From contig NZ_JANQCD010000031.1 of the NCBI RefSeq assembly GCF_026672275.1, positions 1-48,788 on the forward strand: 48,788 nucleotides of DNA, written 5' to 3'. This stretch comes from Marinifilum sp. D737. GTDB taxonomy: Bacteria; Bacteroidota; Bacteroidia; Bacteroidales; Marinifilaceae. Position numbers and translations under genes: made by a program. Numbering within the stretch: the stretch's first letter is position 1; every line of letters begins with the position of its first letter. The notes under the pieces are model-generated. The model saw nothing but the letters and a program-made list of their open reading frames with translations, did not search any database and had not been told where the DNA came from. Shown here in pieces: positions 25,637 to 34,396 of the stretch.

Positions 25637-27607
25637 CTATTCGACCAAATGATTACAGGGGAACTCTATCTCAAAAGTGGTTCCCTGTCCTTCTTGGCTT
25701 TCCACCTTAATCTTGCCTTTATGGATCTGAACCAGCTCCTGAACTACACTCAGACCTAATCCTGTTCCTCTTTCTCCACGCAATCCTGCCCTACTTTGCG
25801 TATAGCTCTTCTCATTAAACAGCTGGTTAATTAAGGATTCAGACATCCCAATTCCTGAATCTTTTACCTTAATATGAATTGTAGAAAAATTCTTGACAGC
25901 GCTTAAAAATATAGTACCATTGCTTTCCGAATATTTCAATGCATTTGAAATGAGATTCATCAGTACAATCCTTACAATATTTGGATCAATAAAAGCCTGA
26001 TCTATTTCATTTTCTATCTTAAAATCAATTTGACTTTTATTCAAATCCGTAGTGTAAAACTCTTTTAGTTCACTGATAATTTCATCAAAATGTACATTTT
26101 CTGGGTGAAAGTGAATTTTACCAGACTGCGACATGGACCAATGCAACAAGCTGGTTAGCAGCTTCAAGCCTTCAATAGCCGACTGGTTAATGAAGCTTGC
26201 ATATTTTCTGGATTTATCGCAATCTTTTCGCTCTATCTCTGTAATAAGAAGCTCACTAAAACCAATTAATGAATTAAATGGATTTCTTAAGTCATGAGAG
26301 ATCACCGAAAACAATTTGTCTTTGGTTTGGTTCATCTCTTCAAGCTTCTTATTCATTCTTTGGTTCGTCCTAAATCGCCAAATTAGAATAGCAATAAGCA
26401 CTATCATAAAGAAAATGACCATGACCAAATTTTGCTCCATCAACTCATTGGTTTTCAACTTCTGCTCAGTAAGAAGCAAATCATTCTGCATTTCAAAATT
26501 TCGATCCATTTCATTCATAATCTCGAACTGTTGAACCGATAGTACAGAATCATATTGCACATTAAATTTTTCGAAACTCAAGGTTGCATACTTGTAATCT
26601 CCTAAAATTTTATAAAAATCAATATATGAATGCGATGCCTCAATTATTTTTGCATTGATACCAAGTTTTAAGGCAATTTTCATTGCAAGCTCCAGTGATT
26701 TTTCACCTTCAGCCCTCTTCTTTTTTTGGGCATAAACCAGAGCCATCCCTATATAATTATCTACAAGGCCAAAGTCATGATCCTGCTTAAGGTTTAATTC
26801 CAATGCATTTTGATAATATTCAAAAGCCTTATCGAACTGCCCCCTTTGATAGTAAATATTTGCCATCCCATTCAAACAAAAAGCAGCATATCTCACTCTT
26901 TCCACACCAACACTCATGGCATAGGATCTCTGATAATATTTCATCGCAGAATCCTTGTCCCCTTTTACCTCATAAGTTCGAGCAATTTCCCGGTAAATCG
27001 CACCAATACCAACTTCATTTCCCAATTTTCTCCATATTTCTATTGCCTTATGAAAATATTGCAAGGCAAGATCAAATTGCTCCTGCTCCCGATACACCAA
27101 ACCGATATTAACGTAAGAATAAGATCTTCCAGATGGATGATTTAACTTTTCAAACATATTAACGGCATATTCCGAGTATCTCATGGAAAGAGGCAGATTG
27201 CCCGTTATCAGATACAAATCACCTAAATTATTATAGGAATAAGCGATTTGCACAGAATCTCTCTGCACCAAACTATGTCTTAAGGCACTGTGTAAATTAG
27301 GAATCGATTCCTTGGTCCGGTAAAGGTAATGAAGCTGTATCACGCCAACAAAGCCATACACCTTAGGCAATGCTTCCTTAATATCATATTGGATAGAAAG
27401 TTCCAATGCACGCTTTCCCAAAACCAATGCGGAATCGGAATCACTTACTCTTAGCCTCCAACATTCATCGGCCAGGCCTTGTATTTCTTCCCTAACACTC
27501 TTTTCTGTGAACAATTGATCCACAGTTTTACCATCCGACTGACTAAAACAGATCAGGATGGCTGAGAAGAATAACACGCACGCAACAATCGGTCGTTTAT
27601 ACAGCAT
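25637..27607 (-). CDS. TPR-containing sensor histidine kinase
   Basis: A 656-residue kinase. After a signal peptide (MLYKRPIVACVLFFSAILIC) come six or so TPR repeats in the periplasm (about 60-350), a coiled coil, one membrane helix (394-411), HisKA (KLFSVISHDLRNPFNSL, His438) and HATPase (NALKYS, KDSGIGMSE, GTGLGLSVV). TPR sensors of this kind are common in Bacteroidota and probably read protein-protein contacts in the periplasm. No partner response regulator is adjacent. It converges tightly with the amidase gene. Confidence 0.9.
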   Translation of the reverse strand: MLYKRPIVACVLFFSAILICFSQSDGKTVDQLFTEKSVREEIQGLADECWRLRVSDSDSALVLGKRALELSIQYDIKEALPKVYGFVGVIQLHYLYRTKESIPNLHSALRHSLVQRDSVQIAYSYNNLGDLYLITGNLPLSMRYSEYAVNMFEKLNHPSGRSYSYVNIGLVYREQEQFDLALQYFHKAIEIWRKLGNEVGIGAIYREIARTYEVKGDKDSAMKYYQRSYAMSVGVERVRYAAFCLNGMANIYYQRGQFDKAFEYYQNALELNLKQDHDFGLVDNYIGMALVYAQKKKRAEGEKSLELAMKIALKLGINAKIIEASHSYIDFYKILGDYKYATLSFEKFNVQYDSVLSVQQFEIMNEMDRNFEMQNDLLLTEQKLKTNELMEQNLVMVIFFMIVLIAILIWRFRTNQRMNKKLEEMNQTKDKLFSVISHDLRNPFNSLIGFSELLITEIERKDCDKSRKYASFINQSAIEGLKLLTSLLHWSMSQSGKIHFHPENVHFDEIISELKEFYTTDLNKSQIDFKIENEIDQAFIDPNIVRIVLMNLISNALKYSESNGTIFLSAVKNFSTIHIKVKDSGIGMSESLINQLFNEKSYTQSRAGLRGERGTGLGLSVVQELVQIHKGKIKVESQEGQGTTFEIEFPCNHLVE

Positions 27608-27725
27608 ATGGCATAACGATTAAGAATTTCATTTGAGTCAGATCAGAATGAATGATACCCAATACAAAATTAGGATTTGAATTTAATTTTTATTTAAGCT
27701 TTGATGTATCCCCCTCAATATTTTA

Positions 27726-27941
27726 CTAAAGGAAAAATTTGTACCCTATAATCAACAGTATAATGAACACTGCTGCCAATACAGAATACTTACTGGCGAA
27801 ATTAAAAGTATATCCTAACATTGGATCATACTTGGGAACAATTAACCTGGGATCCTTTCGGTTGCAATAAAATGGACCATGCCAATTTCCCAGATCTTTA
27901 TGCATTTCATCCAATATGTGCTGATCCAGTTTCTGTTTCAT
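27726..27941 (-). CDS. Small DUF5808-like membrane protein
   Basis: A 71-residue protein. The soluble first half contains NWHGPFYCNRKDPRLIVPK and LGYTFNFAS, which resemble the W-G-x-FYxNxxDPR-x-x-VPK...GxTxNFA pattern of the DUF5808 family. One membrane helix follows (about 52-70, SVLAAVFIILLIIGYKFFL). Function unknown. It lies just upstream, in direction of transcription, of the histidine kinase gene but is 118 bases from it. Confidence 0.65.
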   Translation of the reverse strand: MKQKLDQHILDEMHKDLGNWHGPFYCNRKDPRLIVPKYDPMLGYTFNFASKYSVLAAVFIILLIIGYKFFL

Positions 27942-28013
27942 AGGAGTTTTAGTTTATTTAGATAGGTATAATCAAAATTAATAATAATTATACAATTGCT
28001 AGCATAATTACGG

Positions 28014-28059
28014 CTAAAAAAGAAATGGCAATGATACACCAGGAATCATTGCCATTTCT
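28014..28059 (-). terminator. Terminator of the repressor-TonB receptor operon
   Basis: A perfect 15-bp stem (AGAAATGGCAATGAT with ATCATTGCCATTTCT), nine-base loop, then TTTTTAG on the minus strand, 18 bases past the stop. Confidence 0.85.
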
Positions 28060-28076
28060 CTTATAAATTTCTGCTC

Positions 28077-30404
28077 TTACCAGCTTTTCAGTCTTACTCC
28101 AATATAAAATGTTCTTGGCGATCCTGGCCCATAAACATAGTTGCTATCACGATTCTTTCCACTGTCAAAATCATCCTGGTAAGCATTTGTTATATTTTTA
28201 ATTCCCCCGAATAGCTCCAAACCGGAATCTACCTGCTTCAACTTAAAGGCATAGGATAGCTTCAAGTTCAATTCAGTAAACGAATCGGATTTCTTATACT
28301 CATCAATGGATTGTTCTGGAGCTCCTCCAAAATGAGCCAACAACATAGGTCCTGTATAAACACTACTAATGCTTGTATTAAACTTAGGCGATGGCATAAA
28401 GGACAAGCTCGCATAACCATATTTTTCCGGAGTTCTCAGGAATTCACGCTTGGCTTCCAAACCTTCAATGTTCTCTACCGCCTCATCGAACTTGCTTGAT
28501 TGCAAAGTGAAACCCGCTTCGAACTGTGCGATTCTATTGTAATTTGCTCTTAACTCCAAAGTGGCTCCTTGTACTTTCGCCCCCGATCCATTTCTCTTTT
28601 CGAATCTCTCTCCAAATTCATCAGCTGCCAATGGCTCCAAATAAAAAGCATCATCCAACTTGGTATAAAATCCTTCCAGTGTAAATCCTGCGATCCACTT
28701 TTCTGTTGCCTTATCGTAATTAATCGATCCACTCAAGGATTTCGATCTCTCTTCTTTCAAATCATCAGGCAAAACAATTCTGGAAATTCCTCCGCCAGCA
28801 AAGGCAATATGCATATCAGAATCGAAAGCCTGAGGAGCTCTAAAACCTGTACCCCATGTCAATCGCAACTGTGTATTGGTTTTGTACTTGTATAACAATG
28901 ACAAACGCGGACTCAAAATGGCCTTATCCACCAAATTGTGCTTATCCACACGCAAACCAGCAAGGAAATTTAATTTTTTACTCACTTCCCAATCCGACTG
29001 AAAAAATCCACCAAAGTTTTTTGTGGTCTGATCTGTGCCATAACTGTAGCGTGGAATCGAATCCAAAACATCATCATACACATACTCCGTTCCAACAGTC
29101 AATACATTTTTGCCTCCCAGGAAATCATTCAATCTATGGTTGATCTGAGTTCCAAACTGTAAAGTCGTATTCTCAGTATCTCCATAAGGAGGATTGCTTA
29201 AATGTAAATCTATCTCATCCTGATCATCAGGATAGATACCTGTATAATGATCTCTTTCGGTATACTGACCTGCCGCATAAGCAATAAAGGAAGAATTGTC
29301 CTCATTAAAATTGATCTGGTAATCCAAACCCGCCATTAATACATCATGGGTTCTTTCCTCTGATTGTTTCGCCAAATGAGCTGCTCTTTCCTCCATTTCG
29401 CCCCCATATCGATACTCATGCAAACTGGTAAAGCTCAATTCCAATTTCTGGTTCTCGCTCGGTTTATAAAATAGGTTGGCACCAAAAGAATTGTTCTTCA
29501 ATTCAGGCAGTTCCGAATAATTATCCCCATTGGCATCGTAGGCATTGCGCGTTCTGCGATTCACATAAATAGACGCACCTGCATTTCTTTTCTGATTCAG
29601 CATGCTAATGTTTCCATTCATAATCACATCCGATTCTTTTCCATCAATAAATTGCGTAGTCACACCAAAATCGTAGCTTGGTTGACTTGGAATTTTGGTA
29701 ATTACGTTCACGGTTCCACCAATGGCACTTGAGCCATACAGAGCAGAACCACCACCACGAACTACCTCTATTCTTTCCACCATATTGGCAGGAATCTGCT
29801 CCATTCCATACAGTCCGGTTAATGGACTAAAAATAGGACGACCATTGATCAAAATTTGGGAGTAGCCACCGCCCAGACCATTCATTCTAAGCTGTGTATA
29901 ATTACAAGTCTGGCAATCGGTTTCTACACGTAATCCTGGCTGAAAACGCAATCCCTCAGAAATATTACAAGCTTGCACCTGATCCAAGGCCTTACTCTCC
30001 AAAACATTCACAATTACCGGCGATTCGGTCTTTCTCTTGAATGTTTTTGTACCGGTAACCACAACATCATCAAGCGACATCACCTGCTCTTTCAATACAA
30101 AATTCACTTCTATGGTTTTGCCACTTTCTACTTTTATCTTTTGTTTGGCAATTTCATACCCCATCGATTTGGCTACAAGGGTATGCTCCCCTACCGGCAA
30201 GTTTACCATTAAATAGTGTCCCGTATGATCGGTAGTAATTCCCAATGTTGTACCTTCCAAATAAATACTTACAAAAGGAATGTGTTCACCACTCTGTTCC
30301 GATTTTACATCTCCAAAAACATTCGCATCCGTTTTCTGCGCCAATAGAGTTTCACTAATCCCCAACAAACAGAGGATTACAAATAAGTGTCTTATCATCT
30401 TCAT
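28077..30404 (-). CDS. TonB-dependent receptor, probable metal uptake
   Basis: A 775-residue outer-membrane receptor: signal peptide (1-22), carboxypeptidase-regulatory-like domain (about 28-105), plug (about 115-240; QILINGRPIF, VERIEVVRGGGSALYGSSAIGGTVNVITK) and a 22-strand barrel ending in an aromatic-type strand (YIGVRLKSW). The plug holds Cys146 and a CQTC motif (Cys164, Cys167) before NYTQLRMNG, a possible metal or redox site. The frame is open to 30473 over a low-complexity leader; ATG 30404 gives the signal peptide. It follows the DtxR/MntR-type repressor by 58 bases, so iron or manganese (or a complex of one) is the likely substrate. Confidence 0.92.
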   Translation of the reverse strand: MKMIRHLFVILCLLGISETLLAQKTDANVFGDVKSEQSGEHIPFVSIYLEGTTLGITTDHTGHYLMVNLPVGEHTLVAKSMGYEIAKQKIKVESGKTIEVNFVLKEQVMSLDDVVVTGTKTFKRKTESPVIVNVLESKALDQVQACNISEGLRFQPGLRVETDCQTCNYTQLRMNGLGGGYSQILINGRPIFSPLTGLYGMEQIPANMVERIEVVRGGGSALYGSSAIGGTVNVITKIPSQPSYDFGVTTQFIDGKESDVIMNGNISMLNQKRNAGASIYVNRRTRNAYDANGDNYSELPELKNNSFGANLFYKPSENQKLELSFTSLHEYRYGGEMEERAAHLAKQSEERTHDVLMAGLDYQINFNEDNSSFIAYAAGQYTERDHYTGIYPDDQDEIDLHLSNPPYGDTENTTLQFGTQINHRLNDFLGGKNVLTVGTEYVYDDVLDSIPRYSYGTDQTTKNFGGFFQSDWEVSKKLNFLAGLRVDKHNLVDKAILSPRLSLLYKYKTNTQLRLTWGTGFRAPQAFDSDMHIAFAGGGISRIVLPDDLKEERSKSLSGSINYDKATEKWIAGFTLEGFYTKLDDAFYLEPLAADEFGERFEKRNGSGAKVQGATLELRANYNRIAQFEAGFTLQSSKFDEAVENIEGLEAKREFLRTPEKYGYASLSFMPSPKFNTSISSVYTGPMLLAHFGGAPEQSIDEYKKSDSFTELNLKLSYAFKLKQVDSGLELFGGIKNITNAYQDDFDSGKNRDSNYVYGPGSPRTFYIGVRLKSW

Positions 30405-30462
30405 TATATTATTATTTTCTTTATTATTCATTATTAATTGATCATTGTTAACAGATAACTGT

Positions 30463-31128
30463 TCATTGATCATTGACCTTTGTCACATATATATTGTTCG
30501 AAAATTCTTTCGGAATAACAATTTGCCTTTCATGAATCAAAATTTCAGTCAATTGATTTTTACTATACTGTTTGGCCACTTTAATATCATTGCCAATTTC
30601 AATCTTGTTATCACAACAGAAATTGTAAAATTCTTCATCATTGCTCACCAGCCTAATAATTCGATACTCCTGTTTTTCCTCTGCCTTAAAAAGCACTGTA
30701 CTGTCTTTTTCAAAATCAACAAAGCCATATCCATTGGGAATGGGATCCCCATGAGGATCGAAACTTGGCTTCTCCAAATAATTCCATAAAATCTCAGACA
30801 TTCTATCCGATGTAGCATGCTCTAACAATTCAGCTTCGTTATGTATCTCCAGCAAACTCATGTTAAAAGTTCGATACAGAAATGTCTCCCACAAACGATG
30901 CTTTCGAATAACCTGAAGCGCCAACCTTTCTCCTTTTGGAGTTAATTGTAAAGCCTGGTACTTTCTATATTCAAGCAAATCCTTCTCCGATAACTTACGA
31001 GCCATGTCGGTAGCAGCAGCATTACTGATGCCCAAAGCCTTTGCTATAGAGCCAGGTTTGGTATCCCTTGCCTCTAACTTCTGAAAGCAGTAAATGGTTT
31101 TTAAAAAATTCTCTGTTGATGCCGACAT
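30463..31128 (-). CDS. DtxR/MntR-family metal-dependent repressor
   Basis: A 221-residue regulator with a winged helix (about 1-70; GSIAKALGISNAAATDMARKL), a dimerisation and metal domain (71-140; His77, Glu81, His96, Glu100, Glu103, His104, HGDPIP) and a C-terminal FeoA/SH3-like part. Compared with DtxR, Cys102 is Glu100, as in manganese-sensing MntR, while the N-terminal Met10/Asp8 ligand position is Asn7. It is therefore a hybrid and its metal is uncertain (Mn or Fe). ATG 31128 was chosen over 31149 because an operator-like palindrome overlaps the latter. It is the first gene of an operon with the TonB receptor. Confidence 0.88.
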   Translation of the reverse strand: MSASTENFLKTIYCFQKLEARDTKPGSIAKALGISNAAATDMARKLSEKDLLEYRKYQALQLTPKGERLALQVIRKHRLWETFLYRTFNMSLLEIHNEAELLEHATSDRMSEILWNYLEKPSFDPHGDPIPNGYGFVDFEKDSTVLFKAEEKQEYRIIRLVSNDEEFYNFCCDNKIEIGNDIKVAKQYSKNQLTEILIHERQIVIPKEFSNNIYVTKVNDQ

Positions 31129-31139
31129 TTGAATAAAAG

Positions 31140-31157
31140 ATTTAAGCATACTTAAAT
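31140..31157. promoter_or_regulatory. Probable operator of the metal-repressor operon
   Basis: ATTTAAG-cata-CTTAAAT is a perfect inverted repeat (7-bp arms, 4-base spacer) placed just after the expected transcription start and before ATG 31128. Size and position fit autorepression by a DtxR/MntR dimer pair. Confidence 0.55.
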
Positions 31158-31164
31158 ATTAATT

Positions 31165-31172
31165 CAAATATA
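31165..31172 (-). promoter_or_regulatory. -7 box of the metal-repressor operon
   Basis: TATATTTG on the minus strand matches TAnnTTTG; no good -33 box is seen. Transcription would begin near 31158, at the edge of the palindrome. Confidence 0.5.
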
Positions 31173-31423
31173 TTAAAAAACCTTTTATTTAGACTAATTC
31201 TACTTTAAGTTTTTATAAAAAATACAACATCATTACATTTAACACTTTGCTATTAATCGAAATTTACCTTCCTTTGCATCCCCCTTTTTTTTTAAAAATA
31301 ATTCGAAAGAATTGTTAAACAGAAGTCATCTTAATCAAACAATACTTTATTAAAACCATGTATTTGTACGTGTTTGTACAAGTTGACTTGTCCTGTATAC
31401 TATAGAATAAAAAAGATTGAATT

Positions 31424-34297
31424 ATGCGAGTAAAATTGATGTTTGCATGGCTAATGGTAATGGCCTTGGTTTTAAGTTGTAGTAAGGATGAGACGAATCC
31501 TGAAGTAGAAATTAAATTAAATCCATCGAACTTTAATATCTCAGTAAAGGACCTTACCTACAATTCTGCTGAAATTCAGTGGACAGCTTCTCTAATTGCA
31601 GATGAATCAAAAATTGTATACGATGTTTACCTAAATGATGAGCTGAAAGCTAAGAATTTGGAGAATTTAAGCTATCGACTTGAAGAATTGGAAGCCGTAA
31701 CTACTTACGATATAGAGGTAATTGCAAAAAGTACTTATGAAACTCAAGTTGTGGTTTCGTATGCTTTAACGACAAAGGATACCCCAAATCCAGGAGTAAT
31801 GGCACTGAAAATAGACGAATTATCAACCGATCAAATACAAATTTCATGGGTGAACTCTGATCCAACTCAAAATTTGTCTTATGCAATCTACCTGGACGAT
31901 GTCTTAAGAGCCGAAAATTTAACCGTGTCGACTTTTACCTTTTCCAACTTGGAAGGGAACAAGTTGTATCATATTAAGCTGATTGGAACAAATGAGTTTA
32001 ATAAAACAGTTGAAAGTAAACTTGATATTACTACAAATGACTATGCAGAGCCCAGTGATTTTACCCTTTCAGTAGAAAGTGTTACAGGCAATGGAGCAAA
32101 AATAGTCTGGGGATCTTCAGAATCTGAAAAGTTGACTTACCGGGTTCTCTTGAATACAGTTGAACATGCTAAAGGCATTGAGATTTTGGAATATGAATTC
32201 ACATCTTTGACTTACAATACGCAATATACTGCAACAATTGAGGCTACAAATGAGCATGGCAAAACCAAAAGTAAGCAAATTGAATTTACAACTTTGGAAG
32301 CTGGTGGACCTGCTGATTTCATGATCTTTATTGAAAATATTAGTCAGGAATCGGCACTTATTCGTTGGGAAACAACAGGTAACAAAGAGGAGGTAATCGC
32401 TTATAAAGTATTTGTCAATGGATATTTTAAGGGCGAAGCTTTTAAGGACAATCAGGTTTTGTTAGATCGATTGGAAGCTGGGAAACTTTACCAGCTAAAA
32501 ATAGAAGCCAAAAATGCCTACAATAAAACATTGGAAAAGACCACCGAGTTCAAGACTCTTGAAGCAGTAATCTTGTCTGATTTTACTATCAGTTCGCAGG
32601 AAATAGAACAGACTTCAGCACTTTTAAGCTGGACCGAATGTGTTGCCAGCGATGGCAGTAAGGTGACCTATGATGTATATTATGGAAGTGGATCCATCGC
32701 CAAAAGAGGATTGGAGGAAAGACAGTACAAAGCCACTGGACTTCGGGCTGGTCAGGAGCATACCTATAAGATTGAAGCTCGCAGTGAGAAGGTATTATTG
32801 CCACGTACTCAAACCATCTCATTTACGACCAAGGCATATGAAGTACCTGGCGATTTTGAATTAAAGGTTCAGGATATTACAACATCCCAGGCAAAAGTGA
32901 GCTGGACCAATTCTGAATTGCCATCGGGAGGTGAAATTACCTACGAAGCATACCTAAATGACATGCCTTACACGTACAATGCAAGTGGGAATGCTTTTGT
33001 TTTTAAGAATTTGAAAGCCGAAACCAATTATACAGCCAGAATTGTAGCTAAATCTCAAAACAATACGACCAATGAACAGACGATTCATTTTACTACAAAA
33101 GCGGAAGCTGTTCCTGAAGTACAACTTGATGTAGCAAATGTTGGGATTCGATCATTTGAATTAAACTGGAAGCTAACGGAAAGTCCATCTTACGACAACT
33201 ATGAACTTTTTCTGGATGGCAAGTCGATAAAAGCAGGGTATTTTCTAACTTATACCTTCAGCAATCTGCAATCGAACACCAGCTATAAGCTAAAAGTTCT
33301 TGGCAAACGTGCGGGCAAAACCTATCAGAAAGAAATCGAAGTAAAAACTTTAGCCTATCCTGAAGCCTTGGATTTCGATATGGTAATTAAGCCAAAATCC
33401 TACAATAGAGTTGAGATCAATTTAAATGATTTTCGAGAAAAGAACAGAGATCGATTTGAGGATTTCAGTGAAATGACCTACGAAGCCTATTGGGATGGAG
33501 CAAAAGAATCCTGGGGAAAAGGGATAACATCTAAAATTGTAAGGAATTTGGAGGAACAAACGCATTACAATTTTCAACTAATTATAAAATATGCTGATGG
33601 AAGCATTGCCCTGGAAAAAAGAGCTGATTTTACAACACCTGAAAATCAGGCTCCTGTTTGGAATAGCGATTTGAGAATAAAACAAACAGGCTTTAGTTTC
33701 TTAGAGTTGGAGAATAATTTTGCAACTGATGCTGAAAATTCGAATTTGCTTTATACCTACTACGTGAATGGAACTCCTCTTCAGATGAATATTAATTATG
33801 GTGGAAACACAAGAGGTACCGGCCAGATTGAGAGCGGCGTAAATACAAATGATAATGTAATTTTATTAACACACCTGGAGTCAGATACAGACTACAGCTT
33901 TTATATTGAAGCAAGGGATCCTCTCGGAAAAGTAAGCCGCAGCAATACCATCCAGTTTAGAACCGCTGTTGATGCCAGTGAGGTTTTTAACATCATGGCA
34001 GCTATCGAAACAAATGTGAAAAAAGTTGGTCCGCGTTGGGCAAAAATGGGAAAGATTTCTTCGATGAAAGAAATACGTATCAATTGGACTATTGATGGGG
34101 TTAAGATGGAGCGAGGACAGTATATCGATCCTTCAAAAGTGATCGAGCTTGGTGATGATCATTCTTTGATTTTGGATTACAGCCCTTTCTTAAAAGAAAA
34201 TCCGGATGTTAGTTTAAGTTTCACCCTTTTGATAAAATGGATTGACAACGAAGCTCTTGAACAATCGGAATCAACTCAGATTGTGATACAAGAATAA
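31424..34297 (+). CDS. Nine-domain fibronectin type III lipoprotein
   Basis: A 957-residue surface lipoprotein. The signal peptide ends in LVLSC with lipid Cys19. About nine FN3-like domains of 85-100 residues follow, beginning near residues 35, 125, 210, 295, 383, 475, 565, 645 and 745. Each has the pattern x-x-F-x-x-x-x-x-x-x-x-S-A-x-I-x-W and ends in YxxxIxAxN...IxFTT. The last 130 residues are different and may be a separate domain. No enzyme domain is present, so it probably acts as a stalk or adhesin outside the cell. It stands alone, ahead of a strong terminator. A TTGTAC/GTACAA inverted repeat lies 43-60 bases before the ATG. Confidence 0.85.
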   Translation: MRVKLMFAWLMVMALVLSCSKDETNPEVEIKLNPSNFNISVKDLTYNSAEIQWTASLIADESKIVYDVYLNDELKAKNLENLSYRLEELEAVTTYDIEVIAKSTYETQVVVSYALTTKDTPNPGVMALKIDELSTDQIQISWVNSDPTQNLSYAIYLDDVLRAENLTVSTFTFSNLEGNKLYHIKLIGTNEFNKTVESKLDITTNDYAEPSDFTLSVESVTGNGAKIVWGSSESEKLTYRVLLNTVEHAKGIEILEYEFTSLTYNTQYTATIEATNEHGKTKSKQIEFTTLEAGGPADFMIFIENISQESALIRWETTGNKEEVIAYKVFVNGYFKGEAFKDNQVLLDRLEAGKLYQLKIEAKNAYNKTLEKTTEFKTLEAVILSDFTISSQEIEQTSALLSWTECVASDGSKVTYDVYYGSGSIAKRGLEERQYKATGLRAGQEHTYKIEARSEKVLLPRTQTISFTTKAYEVPGDFELKVQDITTSQAKVSWTNSELPSGGEITYEAYLNDMPYTYNASGNAFVFKNLKAETNYTARIVAKSQNNTTNEQTIHFTTKAEAVPEVQLDVANVGIRSFELNWKLTESPSYDNYELFLDGKSIKAGYFLTYTFSNLQSNTSYKLKVLGKRAGKTYQKEIEVKTLAYPEALDFDMVIKPKSYNRVEINLNDFREKNRDRFEDFSEMTYEAYWDGAKESWGKGITSKIVRNLEEQTHYNFQLIIKYADGSIALEKRADFTTPENQAPVWNSDLRIKQTGFSFLELENNFATDAENSNLLYTYYVNGTPLQMNINYGGNTRGTGQIESGVNTNDNVILLTHLESDTDYSFYIEARDPLGKVSRSNTIQFRTAVDASEVFNIMAAIETNVKKVGPRWAKMGKISSMKEIRINWTIDGVKMERGQYIDPSKVIELGDDHSLILDYSPFLKENPDVSLSFTLLIKWIDNEALEQSESTQIVIQE

Positions 34298-34321
34298 AAT
34301 ATCATGCTTTCAACTATAACG

Positions 34322-34355
34322 AATCCCGGTCTTTAATTAGATCGGGATTTTTTTT
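34322..34355 (+). terminator. Terminator of the FN3 lipoprotein gene
   Basis: AATCCCGGTC/GATCGGGATT (one G-U), eight-base loop, then eight T. Confidence 0.85.
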
Positions 34356-34396
34356 AAGATGATCAAGTATTTCCTTACCTGAGTGACCAAAATTAA

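Noticed and set aside
30405-30473. N-terminal extension of the TonB receptor
   Set aside because: Low-complexity Asn-rich reading of an AT-rich leader ahead of a good signal peptide at 30404.
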